From BOG-908 sp964250925 (GTDB lineage: Bacteria; Pseudomonadota; Alphaproteobacteria; Acetobacterales; Acetobacteraceae), in assembly GCA_964250925.1 (NCBI GenBank), contig CAXUHU010000070.1:1-18483 (forward strand): a stretch of 18,483 nucleotides of DNA, given 5' to 3'. The translations under genes were made by a program, and so were the position numbers. Below the pieces are notes generated by a model. It ran no database searches. It was not told where the DNA came from and saw nothing but the letters and a program-made list of their open reading frames with translations. This document shows, in pieces, positions 1 through 7,478 of this stretch (within the stretch, counting starts at the first letter, position 1; every line of letters begins with the position of its first letter).

Positions 1-2
1 TG

Positions 3-512
<510 letters not shown>

Positions 513-518
513 GACGAG

Positions 519-818
519 ATGGCCGGCGACGACGTGAGTGCCGTATTGGCGGCAGTTTCAGCACTTCAAATACGCGTCGATGCGTGGAGGTCCGAGGCTG
601 CGCATGACGAGGATGAGACACGATCGCTTCGTCAGTCCGCGCGAGACAGCAACCAAGCCGAATTAGAAAAGCGACATACCGACCTGATGGCACGGATGGA
701 TCGCCTGCAAGACGGCCTCGAGGAGACCTGGACGCGTTCCGGCATGGTTTCTGCGATGCAAAGGCAAGTTCGCCGCATCGCGGCGCAGGCGTTCGGGCCT
801 GAGAACGATATCGCCTGA
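519..818 (+). CDS. small hypothetical protein between MoxR and VWA genes, probable coiled coil
   Basis: The gene encodes 99 residues and I do not recognise a family. It starts with ATG six bases after the MoxR stop and ends in a TGATG overlap with the VWA gene, so it is probably translated within the same operon. The protein has no signal peptide or membrane helix. The middle and C-terminal half (about 36-75) is rich in Glu, Arg, Gln and Asp with regularly spaced Leu and Met, as in a coiled coil. Codon use differs from the neighbours, with many A/T-ending codons (GTA, TTA, CTT, ATA, TCA, CAA), which hints at a different origin or weak selection. It could be an adaptor for the ATPase/VWA pair, but that is inference from position only. 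Confidence 0.6.
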   Translation: MAGDDVSAVLAAVSALQIRVDAWRSEAAHDEDETRSLRQSARDSNQAELEKRHTDLMARMDRLQDGLEETWTRSGMVSAMQRQVRRIAAQAFGPENDIA

Positions 819-1996
819 TGTTCGCCCCGTTCATCGAGCAGTTGCGCACCGCCGGCCTGCCGGTCTCCATCACCGAGTACCTCGCGCTGATGGGCGCCAT
901 GAAGCAGGGTGTCGCCGATTACAGCATCGACGATTTTTACTTCCTGTCCCGCGCGACGCTGGTGAAGGACGAACGCCACCTGGACAGGTTCGACCGCGTG
1001 TTCGCGACCGTCTTTCAAGGCCTGGAACACGCCCCCGGCGACCCGGCCACCGACATTCCCGAGGAATGGCTTCGCAAGATCGCCGAAAAGAACCTTTCGC
1101 CCGAGGAAATGGCGGCCATCGAGGCAATGGGCGGCTTCGACAAGCTGATGGAGACGTTGCGCAAGCGCCTGGAGGAGCAGAAGGAGCGTCACCAAGGCGG
1201 CAACAAGTGGATCGGCACCGGCGGCACCTCGCCGTTCGGTGCCTACGGCTACAACCCCGAAGGCATACGCATCGGCCAAAAGGAGTCGCGTCATCGGCGC
1301 GCCGTGAAGGTATGGGACAAGCGCGAGTTCCGCGACTTGGACGGCGATACCGAGCTCGGCACCCGCACCATGAAGATCGCGCTTCGCCGCCTGCGCCGCT
1401 TCGCGCGCCAGGGTGCGGCCACCGAGCTGGACCTGCCCGGCACCATCCACGCCACCGCCAGCAATGCCGGCTCGCTGGACCTCAAGATGGTGCCCGAACG
1501 GCACAACGCGGTGAAGATTTTGCTGCTGCTCGACATAGGCGGCTCGATGGACGACCACGTGCGCACCAGCCAGGAGCTGTTCTCGGCGGTGCGAACCGAG
1601 TTCAAGCACCTCGAGCACTTCTACTTCCACAACTGCGTCTATGAGCGCGTCTGGCGCGAGAACCGCCGGCGCGACGAAACCTCGCTCTCCACGTGGGACC
1701 TCCTGCGCACCTACGGCCCCGACTACAAGCTGATCTTCGTGGGCGACGCCACCATGAGCCCTTACGAGGTGGTCCAGCCCGGCGGCAGCGTAGAGCATTG
1801 GAACGAGGAGGCCGGCCGTGTCTGGATCGAACGCCTCACCGCGCATTTCCGCAGCGCCGCCTGGCTGAACCCCGCGCGCGAGGATTACTGGTCCTACACC
1901 CACTCAATCGTGCTGCTGCGGCAGTTGCTGGCCAACCGTATGTTCCCGCTTACGCTGACCGGGCTGGACGACATGACGCGCGCACTGTCGCGGTAA
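818..1996 (+). CDS. VWA domain protein, CoxE-like (MoxR partner)
   Basis: A 392-residue cytosolic protein of the CoxE-like VWA family (COG3825 type). The N-terminal half opens with FIEQLRTAGLPVSITEYLAL, which is typical of this family. The C-terminal VWA domain carries the metal-ion-dependent adhesion site as DIGGSMDDH, with Asp239, Gly241 and Ser243. The first Ser of the usual DxSxS is Gly, as I recall for this family, so it need not be a defect. A conserved YGPDYKLIFVGDATMSPYEV stretch follows. Such proteins work with a MoxR ATPase, the VWA domain presumably binding the client. The start overlaps the preceding stop (TGATG), suggesting translational coupling. There is no signal peptide or membrane anchor. 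Family is certain; substrate is not. Confidence 0.88.
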   Translation: MFAPFIEQLRTAGLPVSITEYLALMGAMKQGVADYSIDDFYFLSRATLVKDERHLDRFDRVFATVFQGLEHAPGDPATDIPEEWLRKIAEKNLSPEEMAAIEAMGGFDKLMETLRKRLEEQKERHQGGNKWIGTGGTSPFGAYGYNPEGIRIGQKESRHRRAVKVWDKREFRDLDGDTELGTRTMKIALRRLRRFARQGAATELDLPGTIHATASNAGSLDLKMVPERHNAVKILLLLDIGGSMDDHVRTSQELFSAVRTEFKHLEHFYFHNCVYERVWRENRRRDETSLSTWDLLRTYGPDYKLIFVGDATMSPYEVVQPGGSVEHWNEEAGRVWIERLTAHFRSAAWLNPAREDYWSYTHSIVLLRQLLANRMFPLTLTGLDDMTRALSR

Positions 1997-2012
1997 CCTC
2001 TGGATACATCGC

Positions 2013-2678
2013 ATGATCATTGTCCACCACCTCAACAACTCTCGCTCGCAGCGCGTCATCTGGCTGCTGGAGGAGCTGGGAGTGGCCTACGAGGTCAAGC
2101 GCTACGAGCGGGACGCCAAGACCATGCTGGCGCCCCCCGAATTGCGCGCCGTGCATCCGCTCGGCAAGTCGCCGGTCATCACAGACGGCGACAAAACCAT
2201 TGCCGAGACGGGTGCCGTCGTCGAGTACCTGGTGGGCACGTATGGCGATGGCCGGTTGATCCCCTCCGCCGGCACGGACGATCGTTTGCGATACACCTAC
2301 TGGCTGCACTTCGCCGAGGGCTCGGCCATGCCGCCGCTGGTCATGACGCTGGTGTTTGGAGCGATACCGCCGCGCGTGCCGTTCTTCATTCGACCGGTTG
2401 CCAAGCTGATCAGCGACAACGTGCAGAAGAATTTCCTGCGGCCCAACATCGAGGCGCAGCTGATGTTGATGGAAAAGGAGCTTGCGCGCAGCACCTGGTT
2501 CGCGGGCGAGGATTTCACGGCCGCCGACGTGATGATGAGCTTCCCGGTCGAAGCCGGCGCCACGCGCGGAGAGGGCTTGGGCAGTCGGCCGAAGCTGACC
2601 GCATGGCTTGCCAAGGTTCACGCCCGCCCGGCGTATCAGGCGGCGTTGAAGCGTGGCGGTGCCTATGCTTATGCTTGA
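2013..2678 (+). CDS. glutathione S-transferase family protein
   Basis: A 221-residue cytosolic glutathione S-transferase. The thioredoxin-like N-terminal domain begins MIIVHHLNNSRSQRVIWLL; Ser10 or Ser12 is the likely residue activating the thiol. Glutathione contacts are visible as KSPV (52-55, with the cis-Pro) and Glu65-Thr66. The all-helical C-terminal domain contains the N-capping motif FTAAD (168-172). Length is normal for the family. Substrates cannot be read from the sequence; relatives conjugate glutathione to electrophiles or reduce peroxides. It starts 16 bases after the VWA gene on the same strand, so it may be the last gene of that transcript, although the Shine-Dalgarno signal is weak. 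A functional link to MoxR/VWA is not implied. Confidence 0.9.
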   Translation: MIIVHHLNNSRSQRVIWLLEELGVAYEVKRYERDAKTMLAPPELRAVHPLGKSPVITDGDKTIAETGAVVEYLVGTYGDGRLIPSAGTDDRLRYTYWLHFAEGSAMPPLVMTLVFGAIPPRVPFFIRPVAKLISDNVQKNFLRPNIEAQLMLMEKELARSTWFAGEDFTAADVMMSFPVEAGATRGEGLGSRPKLTAWLAKVHARPAYQAALKRGGAYAYA

Positions 2679-2681
2679 AGG

Positions 2682-2781
2682 AAGCGCTCCTATATCGAAA
2701 GCGAACCAAAAAGGCTTTGCCCGTTCGAGGGTGCGACGGCCAACAAAAGTCCTTTAGTCCTTTTTACGAAGAGAAGCGCTT
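2682..2781. terminator. possible bidirectional terminator region in a convergent gap
   Basis: The gap between the converging GST and acyl-CoA synthetase genes is clearly more AT-rich than its surroundings. It holds nested inverted repeats: AAGCGCT (2682-2688) with AGCGCTT (2775-2781), and inside these AAAAAGG (2708-2714) with CCTTTTT (2759-2765). The inner arms end in T runs on either strand. The loop of about 44 bases is long for a classical terminator, so this assignment is tentative. Confidence 0.35.
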
Positions 2782-4396
2782 ACGGTCCGAAACGCGCTCG
2801 CAGCGCTTTTTTATCGAGCTTGCCCACGCTCGTCTTGGCGATCGAGTCCACAAACTCCACCCGCTCCGGCACGGCAAACTTCGAAATCACGCCTTGCTCC
2901 ACCCGCTCCAACACATGCGCGCGCAGGCCGTCGGCGTCTGGCGCCGCATCGGCCCGGAGCACTACGATAGCGACCGGGCGCTCGCCCCAGCGCGCATCTT
3001 TCAGGCCGATCACGGCGACTTCGCCCACCCCGGGATGCTCGGCCAGTATGTCCTCGAGCTGCAAGCTGCTCACCCATTCGCCGCCTGTCTTCACCACGTC
3101 CTTGATGCGGTCGGTAATGATCAGGAAGCCATGCTCGTCGATGGCGCCGATGTCGCCGGTGTGCAACCAGCCGCCCTGCCACAATGCCTCGCTCGCCTCC
3201 GGATTATCGAGGTAGCCCTGCGTCAGCCACGGCGAGCGAAGCACAACTTCGCCGGTGGAGACCCCATCGTGCGGCCGCTCGCGCATGTCGGCGTCTACGA
3301 TACGCACGTCGCACAGCGGTACCGGCCGGCCGGCGCGGCAGCGATACGTCAACTCCGTCTCTCCGCCGTCGCGCAACGCGCTGGGCAGGATCGATACCGT
3401 CGCCATCGGCCCGGTTTCCGACATGCCGTAGCCGGCGAACACGTCGATCCCGCGGTCCAGCGCCGCCTGTGCCAGCGCGCGGGGCAGGGCGGAACCACCG
3501 ATGACGAGCCGCCAGCCTTGCAGGTCGACGTCTTTTGCCGCCGCCAGGAACATCTGCAGGATCGTCGGCACGCAGTGCGAGAAGGTGACGCCCTCGGTCA
3601 CGAACAGCCGCGCTAGCAGGTCCGGCTGGTAGCGCCCGGGATACACCTGCTTGATGCCGCGCGCGGTGGCGTTGTACGGGTTGCCCCAGGCGTGCACGTG
3701 GAACATCGGCGTGATCGGCATGTAAACGTCGTCGGGCTTGAAGCCCATGGTGCTCATGCCGGACAACGTGTGCAGAACGATTTGGCGGTGTGAATAGAAC
3801 ACGCCTTTCGGGCTGCCGGTAGTACCCGTGGTGTAGAAGGTGGTAGCGGTTGTCCGTTCATCGAAATCGGGGAACACGTGCGCTGGATCGCCGGCCTTCA
3901 GCAGCGCCTCATACTCGCCGGCCCAGGCAAAACCCTCGCCATGCGGCTCGGGGACGCGGCCGTCCTCGGCAATGCAGATGAATGTGCGCACTGTCGTCAG
4001 CATCGGCGCCAGCGATTGCAGCAGCGTCATGAACTCGGCGTTGCACAGGATGACCGACGCACGGGCGTGGTTCAGCGTGTAGAGGATTTGTTCAGCCGAC
4101 AGGCGTATATTCACCGTCATCAGCACTGCGCCAGACATCGGTATGCCGAAAAAACATTCCAGGTAGCGATGGCTGTCCCAGTCCATCACGGCTACCGTAT
4201 CGCCAAGCCGCACGCCCAGGGCGCCAAGCGCGCTTCCAAGCCGGCGAACGCGCTCGCCGAACGCGCGGTAGGTGAGGCGCAGCGTATCGCGATACACGAT
4301 TTCCTGGTCGGGAAACTGGCGCAGCGGTGTAATCAGCAGTTGCTTGATGATCAGGGGGTAATCATACGCGGACGACGCGACGTTGGACGCAGTCAA
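2780..4396 (-). CDS. AMP-forming fatty acid--CoA ligase (medium/long chain)
   Basis: A 538-residue member of the acyl-adenylate superfamily, closest in style to AlkK-type medium-chain acyl-CoA synthetases. It activates a carboxylic acid with ATP to an acyl-AMP and transfers it to CoA in the cytosol, feeding beta-oxidation. Visible motifs are the phosphate-binding loop YTTGTTGSPKG (about 188-198), GYGMSET (322-328), HTGD (about 412-415), the hinge RIKD (430-433) and the C-terminal catalytic lysine in TSVGKLDKK (Lys526). The frame continues upstream to another TTG at 4459, but I chose TTG at 4396 because AGGGAG sits seven bases before it and family members start near this point. Chain-length preference cannot be judged. 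It runs convergent to the GST gene and divergent from the PAP2 gene. Confidence 0.9.
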   Translation of the reverse strand: MTASNVASSAYDYPLIIKQLLITPLRQFPDQEIVYRDTLRLTYRAFGERVRRLGSALGALGVRLGDTVAVMDWDSHRYLECFFGIPMSGAVLMTVNIRLSAEQILYTLNHARASVILCNAEFMTLLQSLAPMLTTVRTFICIAEDGRVPEPHGEGFAWAGEYEALLKAGDPAHVFPDFDERTTATTFYTTGTTGSPKGVFYSHRQIVLHTLSGMSTMGFKPDDVYMPITPMFHVHAWGNPYNATARGIKQVYPGRYQPDLLARLFVTEGVTFSHCVPTILQMFLAAAKDVDLQGWRLVIGGSALPRALAQAALDRGIDVFAGYGMSETGPMATVSILPSALRDGGETELTYRCRAGRPVPLCDVRIVDADMRERPHDGVSTGEVVLRSPWLTQGYLDNPEASEALWQGGWLHTGDIGAIDEHGFLIITDRIKDVVKTGGEWVSSLQLEDILAEHPGVGEVAVIGLKDARWGERPVAIVVLRADAAPDADGLRAHVLERVEQGVISKFAVPERVEFVDSIAKTSVGKLDKKALRARFGP

Positions 4397-4403
4397 ATGC
4401 CGT

Positions 4404-4409
4404 CTCCCT
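4404..4409 (-). promoter_or_regulatory. Shine-Dalgarno AGGGAG fixing the TTG start of the acyl-CoA synthetase
   Basis: On the minus strand AGGGAG lies seven bases upstream of the TTG at 4396. The alternative in-frame TTG at 4459 has no comparable site and would add a basic 21-residue leader without family precedent. Confidence 0.6.
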
Positions 4410-4485
4410 GCCTTACTTTTTCTGGTTGCTACCCTGGGCGATCGCGGCACGGCCGACAACCCGCCATGGTGCGCTTGGCGCCGCG

Positions 4486-5103
4486 GTGAAATTCCTCACC
4501 GATTTTGCCGACCAGGCCGTGGTGCTGCCGGTAGCCGGGGCAGTGCTGGTGTTGTTGCTTGCCTCCGGCTGGCGCAGGGGCGCACTGGCCTGGGCGGGAT
4601 GTGTCGCCGGCGTTCTGGGCGTGATGCTGATGTTGAAGCTGGTCACCCTGGCCTGCGGCTGGCGTGTTCCATGGACAGGCCTGTCCAGCCCCAGCGGCCA
4701 CACCGCTGCGTCCGCCGTCGTCTATGGCGGACTGCTCGCGCTGCTGATCCGGCCGAGCACGGCCGGCACGGGGTTGGCCGCGCTGGCCGGTGGATCGGTG
4801 GCGCTGCTGTTCGGGCTGACGCGGCTGGCGCTGCAGGTGCACACGGTAGCCGACGTCGTGGTAGGCGCGGCGGTTGGTGTGGCCGGCGCCGTGGTGATGC
4901 GCCGCTTGGCCGGACAGGGGCCGCGACACCTGTCCTGGCGAGGGCTGGTGCTTGTAGCTGGCATCATGCTGGTGCTGCATGGCCGCCGCCTTGAAGCGGA
5001 AACGCGCATACGCTGGCTGGCCTTGGACACCTGGCCGCTGAGCGCGTGCCGGGAACCAAGCGCACCAACAGCGGTTTTCCGCCCGATCAGCGGAGTGAAA
5101 TGA
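4486..5103 (+). CDS. PAP2-family membrane phosphatase
   Basis: A membrane protein of about 205 residues related to type 2 phosphatidic acid phosphatases, which dephosphorylate lipid or undecaprenyl phosphates at the membrane. Signature residues are PSGH (69-72) and the later Arg113-x5-His119-x3-Asp123 (RLALQVHTVAD), the catalytic pair of histidines plus Asp. The first family motif (K-x6-RP) is degenerate, present only as Lys51 and Arg60. Several hydrophobic helices are evident. The start is uncertain: an open frame begins at TTG 4426, but GTG 4486 gives the N-terminus I expect for relatives (VKFLTDFADQAVVLP); neither has a good ribosome binding site. The stop overlaps the ATGATGA start of the next gene, suggesting coupled translation. 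Substrate unknown. Confidence 0.8.
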   Translation: MKFLTDFADQAVVLPVAGAVLVLLLASGWRRGALAWAGCVAGVLGVMLMLKLVTLACGWRVPWTGLSSPSGHTAASAVVYGGLLALLIRPSTAGTGLAALAGGSVALLFGLTRLALQVHTVADVVVGAAVGVAGAVVMRRLAGQGPRHLSWRGLVLVAGIMLVLHGRRLEAETRIRWLALDTWPLSACREPSAPTAVFRPISGVK

Positions 5104-5606
5104 TGAACAGTCAATTGCGCACCATTCTAGCGGGGGTTGGAGTCGCGTGTACGGCAGGTCCTGCGCTCGCCCAGTCCGACATGATGGGCATGGCGCGCCA
5201 GAGTGCCGCAAACCAGCTCGGGGTGTTGGAATACTGCCAGGCCAAGGGCTACACGGACAAAACGGCCGTGTCGGCGCAGAAGGAGTCGATCGCGCAGTTG
5301 CCGGTCAGCACCGAATCCACCCTGGCCTCGGAAAACACCGGCAAGCAGGGAACGATCAGTGCCAACGGTACCAGCCTGACCCTGGCCAGCGCGGCCAAGA
5401 CGCATCACACCACTGAGGCTGCGCTGTGCCAGCAACTGGCACAGAGCACCGAGCAGGGCGCAGCGATGCCGCAGCGTATGGGCAACATGCCGATGGCGCC
5501 AGGTAGCATGCCCGCGGTGGGTGGCTTGCCAACCATCCCAGGCGGCACCACGCCCGGCGGCATCGCAATGCAGGGAATGCCGGCCGTGCCGCCAAGCCCT
5601 CAGTAG
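5103..5606 (+). CDS. small exported protein with Met/Pro/Gly-rich tail, function unknown
   Basis: A predicted secreted or periplasmic protein of 167 residues. The N-terminus (MNSQLRTILAGVGVACTAG then PALA) is a clear Sec signal peptide with probable cleavage after ALA at residue 23. The mature part has two cysteines (in YCQAKGY and LCQQL) that could form a disulfide, a Ser/Thr-rich middle, and a low-complexity tail with seven methionines among Pro and Gly. I recognise no characterised family. Two adjacent ATGs (5100 and 5103) are possible; GGAG at 5092-5095 favours 5103 with seven bases of spacing. The start overlaps the stop of the PAP2 gene. The Met-rich tail could bind a soft metal such as copper, but that is speculation. 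Confidence 0.72.
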   Translation: MNSQLRTILAGVGVACTAGPALAQSDMMGMARQSAANQLGVLEYCQAKGYTDKTAVSAQKESIAQLPVSTESTLASENTGKQGTISANGTSLTLASAAKTHHTTEAALCQQLAQSTEQGAAMPQRMGNMPMAPGSMPAVGGLPTIPGGTTPGGIAMQGMPAVPPSPQ

Positions 5607-5611
5607 CGGAT

Positions 5612-5643
5612 GAAGGGTAGGGGCGGCCTGCTACCTACCCTTC
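5612..5643. terminator. bidirectional hairpin terminator between converging genes
   Basis: A perfect ten-base inverted repeat, GAAGGGTAGG (5612-5621) and CCTACCCTTC (5634-5643), with a 12-base loop. It lies 6 bases after the stop of the exported-protein gene and 22 bases from the end of aceA. No long T run follows, so termination efficiency is uncertain, but position and symmetry fit a shared terminator. CTACC is also present next to the right arm and could give a shifted alternative pairing. Confidence 0.62.
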
Positions 5644-5665
5644 GCAGCCTCACGTCGATCAGCCC

Positions 5666-7330
5666 TTAACCGAACTGACCCATCGTATTGTGGGCGCCGC
5701 CAGCCTTCAGCGCAGCTTCGCCGGCGAAATACTCCTTGTGGTCGTCGCCGACGTCCGAACCGGCCATGTTCTGGTGGCGCACGCACGCGATCCCCTGGCG
5801 GATCTCCTGGCGTTGCACTCCAAGCACGTAACCCAGCATGCCCTGTTCGCCGAAATAATCGCGTGAGAGGTTGTCAGCAGACAACGCGGCCGTGTGGTAA
5901 GTGGGCAACGTGATCAGGTGATGGAAGATGCCGGCGCGCTTGGCCGCATCGGCTTGGAAGGTGCGGATACGCTCGTCGGCCTCCTGTGATAGGGCCGTTT
6001 CGTCGTAATCCGCGCTCATCAGCTTCGCACGGTCGTAGGCGGACACGTCGCGGCCGTCAGATGTCCAAGCGTCGTATACCTGCTGGCGGAAGTTCAACGT
6101 CCAATTGAACGAGGGCGAATTGTTGTAGGCCAGCTTGGCGTTGGGCACCACGGCACGAATGCGGTCCATCATGCCGGCGACTTGCGCGATATGCGGCTTC
6201 TCGGTCTCGATCCAAAGCAGATCGGCGCCGTTCTGCAGGCTGGTGATGCTGTCCAGCACGCAGCGGTCCTCGCCGGTGCCGGCGCGGAACTGATACAGGT
6301 TGCTGGGCAGGCGCTTCGGGCGAAGCATCCGGCCGTTGCGGTTGATGATCACGTCGCCGTTGCGCGCGGTCTGCGGCGTCACCTCCTCGCAATCGAGGAA
6401 CGCGTTGTACTGGTCGCCTAAATCGCCAAGCGCGTGGCTGACCGCAATCTGCTTGGTCAGGCCGGCGCCCAGAGAGTCCGTGCGGGTGACGATGATCCCG
6501 TCATCGACGCCCAGCTCCAGGAACGCGTAGCGGCAAGCTCGCAGCTTGGCGATGAAGTCTTCGTGCGGCACCGTGACCTTACCGTCCTGGTGGCCGCACT
6601 GCTTCTCGTCGGAGACCTGGTTCTCGATCTGCAGCGCGCAGGCGCCGGCTTCGATCATCTTCTTGGCCAGCAGATAGGTGGCTTCCGCGTTGCCAAAGCC
6701 GGCGTCGATGTCTGCGATGATTGGTACGACGTGGGTCTGGTAGTTTTCGACCTTGGCCATCAGATCGGCCTCGCTCGCGGCGTCACCGGCCTTTCGGGCG
6801 GCGTCGATCGCGCGGAACAGTCCACCCAGCTCGCGGGCATCGGCCTGACGGAGGAAGGTGTAGATCTCCTCGATCAGCGCCGGAACGCTGGTCTTCTCGT
6901 GCATCGACTGGTCGGGCAGCGGCCCGAATTCGGACCGCAATGCGGCTACCATCCAGCCGGAAAGGTAGATGTAGCGGCGCTTGGTCGTGCCGAAGTGCTT
7001 CTTCACCGCAATCATATTCTGCTGGGCGATGAAGCCGTGCCAGGCACCCAGCGACTGGGTGTAGAGCGAACTGTCGGCGTCGTATGCCGCCATGTCCTCG
7101 CGCATGATGGCGGCCGTGTAGCGGGCGACGTCCAGCCCGGTGCGGAATCGGTTCTGCAGGCGCATGCGGGTGACCGACTCGGGGTTGATGCCAGCCCACG
7201 TACCCTTTTTGGCGTCAACGAGCGATCCCACCTTGGCGACGTGCTCTTGGTAGGCGGATGAGCGGCCGAGAACTGAGGAGAGAACCCCGGACATGCCTTC
7301 GGGCGCGTAAGGGGACTGTGGGGTGTTCAT
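5666..7330 (-). CDS. aceA: isocitrate lyase (glyoxylate bypass)
   Basis: A 554-residue isocitrate lyase. It cleaves isocitrate to glyoxylate and succinate, allowing net carbon gain from acetyl-CoA during growth on acetate, ethanol or fatty acids. The active-site loop reads KQCGH (243-247, catalytic Cys245) followed by QDGKVTVPHEDF, as in the Pseudomonas-type subfamily, rather than the KKCGH of the E. coli type. Metal-binding residues are in ADIDAGFGN (about 206-214). Length is near that of the long subfamily (about 530). The ATG at 7330 has only a distant GAGG upstream, which overlaps a leader inverted repeat. No malate synthase is present in the window. It is divergent from a RamB/ScfR-like regulator, which probably controls it. 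Confidence 0.96.
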   Translation of the reverse strand: MNTPQSPYAPEGMSGVLSSVLGRSSAYQEHVAKVGSLVDAKKGTWAGINPESVTRMRLQNRFRTGLDVARYTAAIMREDMAAYDADSSLYTQSLGAWHGFIAQQNMIAVKKHFGTTKRRYIYLSGWMVAALRSEFGPLPDQSMHEKTSVPALIEEIYTFLRQADARELGGLFRAIDAARKAGDAASEADLMAKVENYQTHVVPIIADIDAGFGNAEATYLLAKKMIEAGACALQIENQVSDEKQCGHQDGKVTVPHEDFIAKLRACRYAFLELGVDDGIIVTRTDSLGAGLTKQIAVSHALGDLGDQYNAFLDCEEVTPQTARNGDVIINRNGRMLRPKRLPSNLYQFRAGTGEDRCVLDSITSLQNGADLLWIETEKPHIAQVAGMMDRIRAVVPNAKLAYNNSPSFNWTLNFRQQVYDAWTSDGRDVSAYDRAKLMSADYDETALSQEADERIRTFQADAAKRAGIFHHLITLPTYHTAALSADNLSRDYFGEQGMLGYVLGVQRQEIRQGIACVRHQNMAGSDVGDDHKEYFAGEAALKAGGAHNTMGQFG

Positions 7331-7342
7331 GGTCGCTCAACC

Positions 7343-7389
7343 TCAACGTGTCATGATGAAGCAGGGATATCATCCCAACGGCACGTTGA
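7343..7389 (-). promoter_or_regulatory. nested inverted repeats in the aceA leader/operator region
   Basis: Eight-base arms TCAACGTG (7343-7350) and CACGTTGA (7382-7389) are perfectly complementary and enclose GGGATATCATCCC (7364-7376), itself an inverted repeat with five-base arms. The element lies 13-59 bases upstream of the aceA start. On the aceA transcript the proximal arm runs into the GAGG that would serve as ribosome binding site, so it could be a DNA operator, a leader hairpin masking translation, or both. No experimental match is known to me. Confidence 0.45.
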
Positions 7390-7422
7390 AGCTAGTTCGC
7401 AGGTGCAGCATCGGCCATTATC

Positions 7423-7440
7423 CTGTCACTTCGATGACAG
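7423..7440. promoter_or_regulatory. inverted repeat CTGTCA-N6-TGACAG, possible operator
   Basis: A perfect six-base dyad (CTGTCACTTCGATGACAG) in the middle of the gap between aceA and the divergent regulator. A weak promoter-like pair for the regulator, TTCGCA (7396-7401) and TATCCT (7419-7424) with 17-base spacing, would place the transcription start next to or inside this dyad. It is a plausible protein-binding site. Confidence 0.4.
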
Positions 7441-7446
7441 AATGCC

Positions 7447-7470
7447 CTGTAAATCTGTAAATACTGTAAA
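7447..7470. repeat. three direct repeats CTGTAAA upstream of the regulator gene
   Basis: Identical heptamers CTGTAAA lie at 7447-7453, 7455-7461 and 7464-7470, with periods of eight and nine bases, ending nine bases before the regulator's ATG. Read on the other strand they are TTTACAG. Regulators of the RamB/PccR group bind TTTGCAAA-like sequences, so these may be a variant operator for the adjacent regulator controlling itself and aceA. They also overlap where the aceA promoter could lie. Confidence 0.5.
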
Positions 7471-7478
7471 GCTGAGCC

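Noticed and set aside
1532..1549. Apparent MIDAS defect (Gly for Ser in DIGGSM) in the VWA protein
   Set aside because: As I recall this form is usual in CoxE-like VWA proteins partnered with MoxR, so it is not an anomaly here.
632..1903. Minus-strand open frame of 423 codons across the VWA gene
   Set aside because: It is a by-product of GC-rich codon bias opposite a clear VWA coding frame; the composition is Ala/Gly/His/Val-rich without domains.
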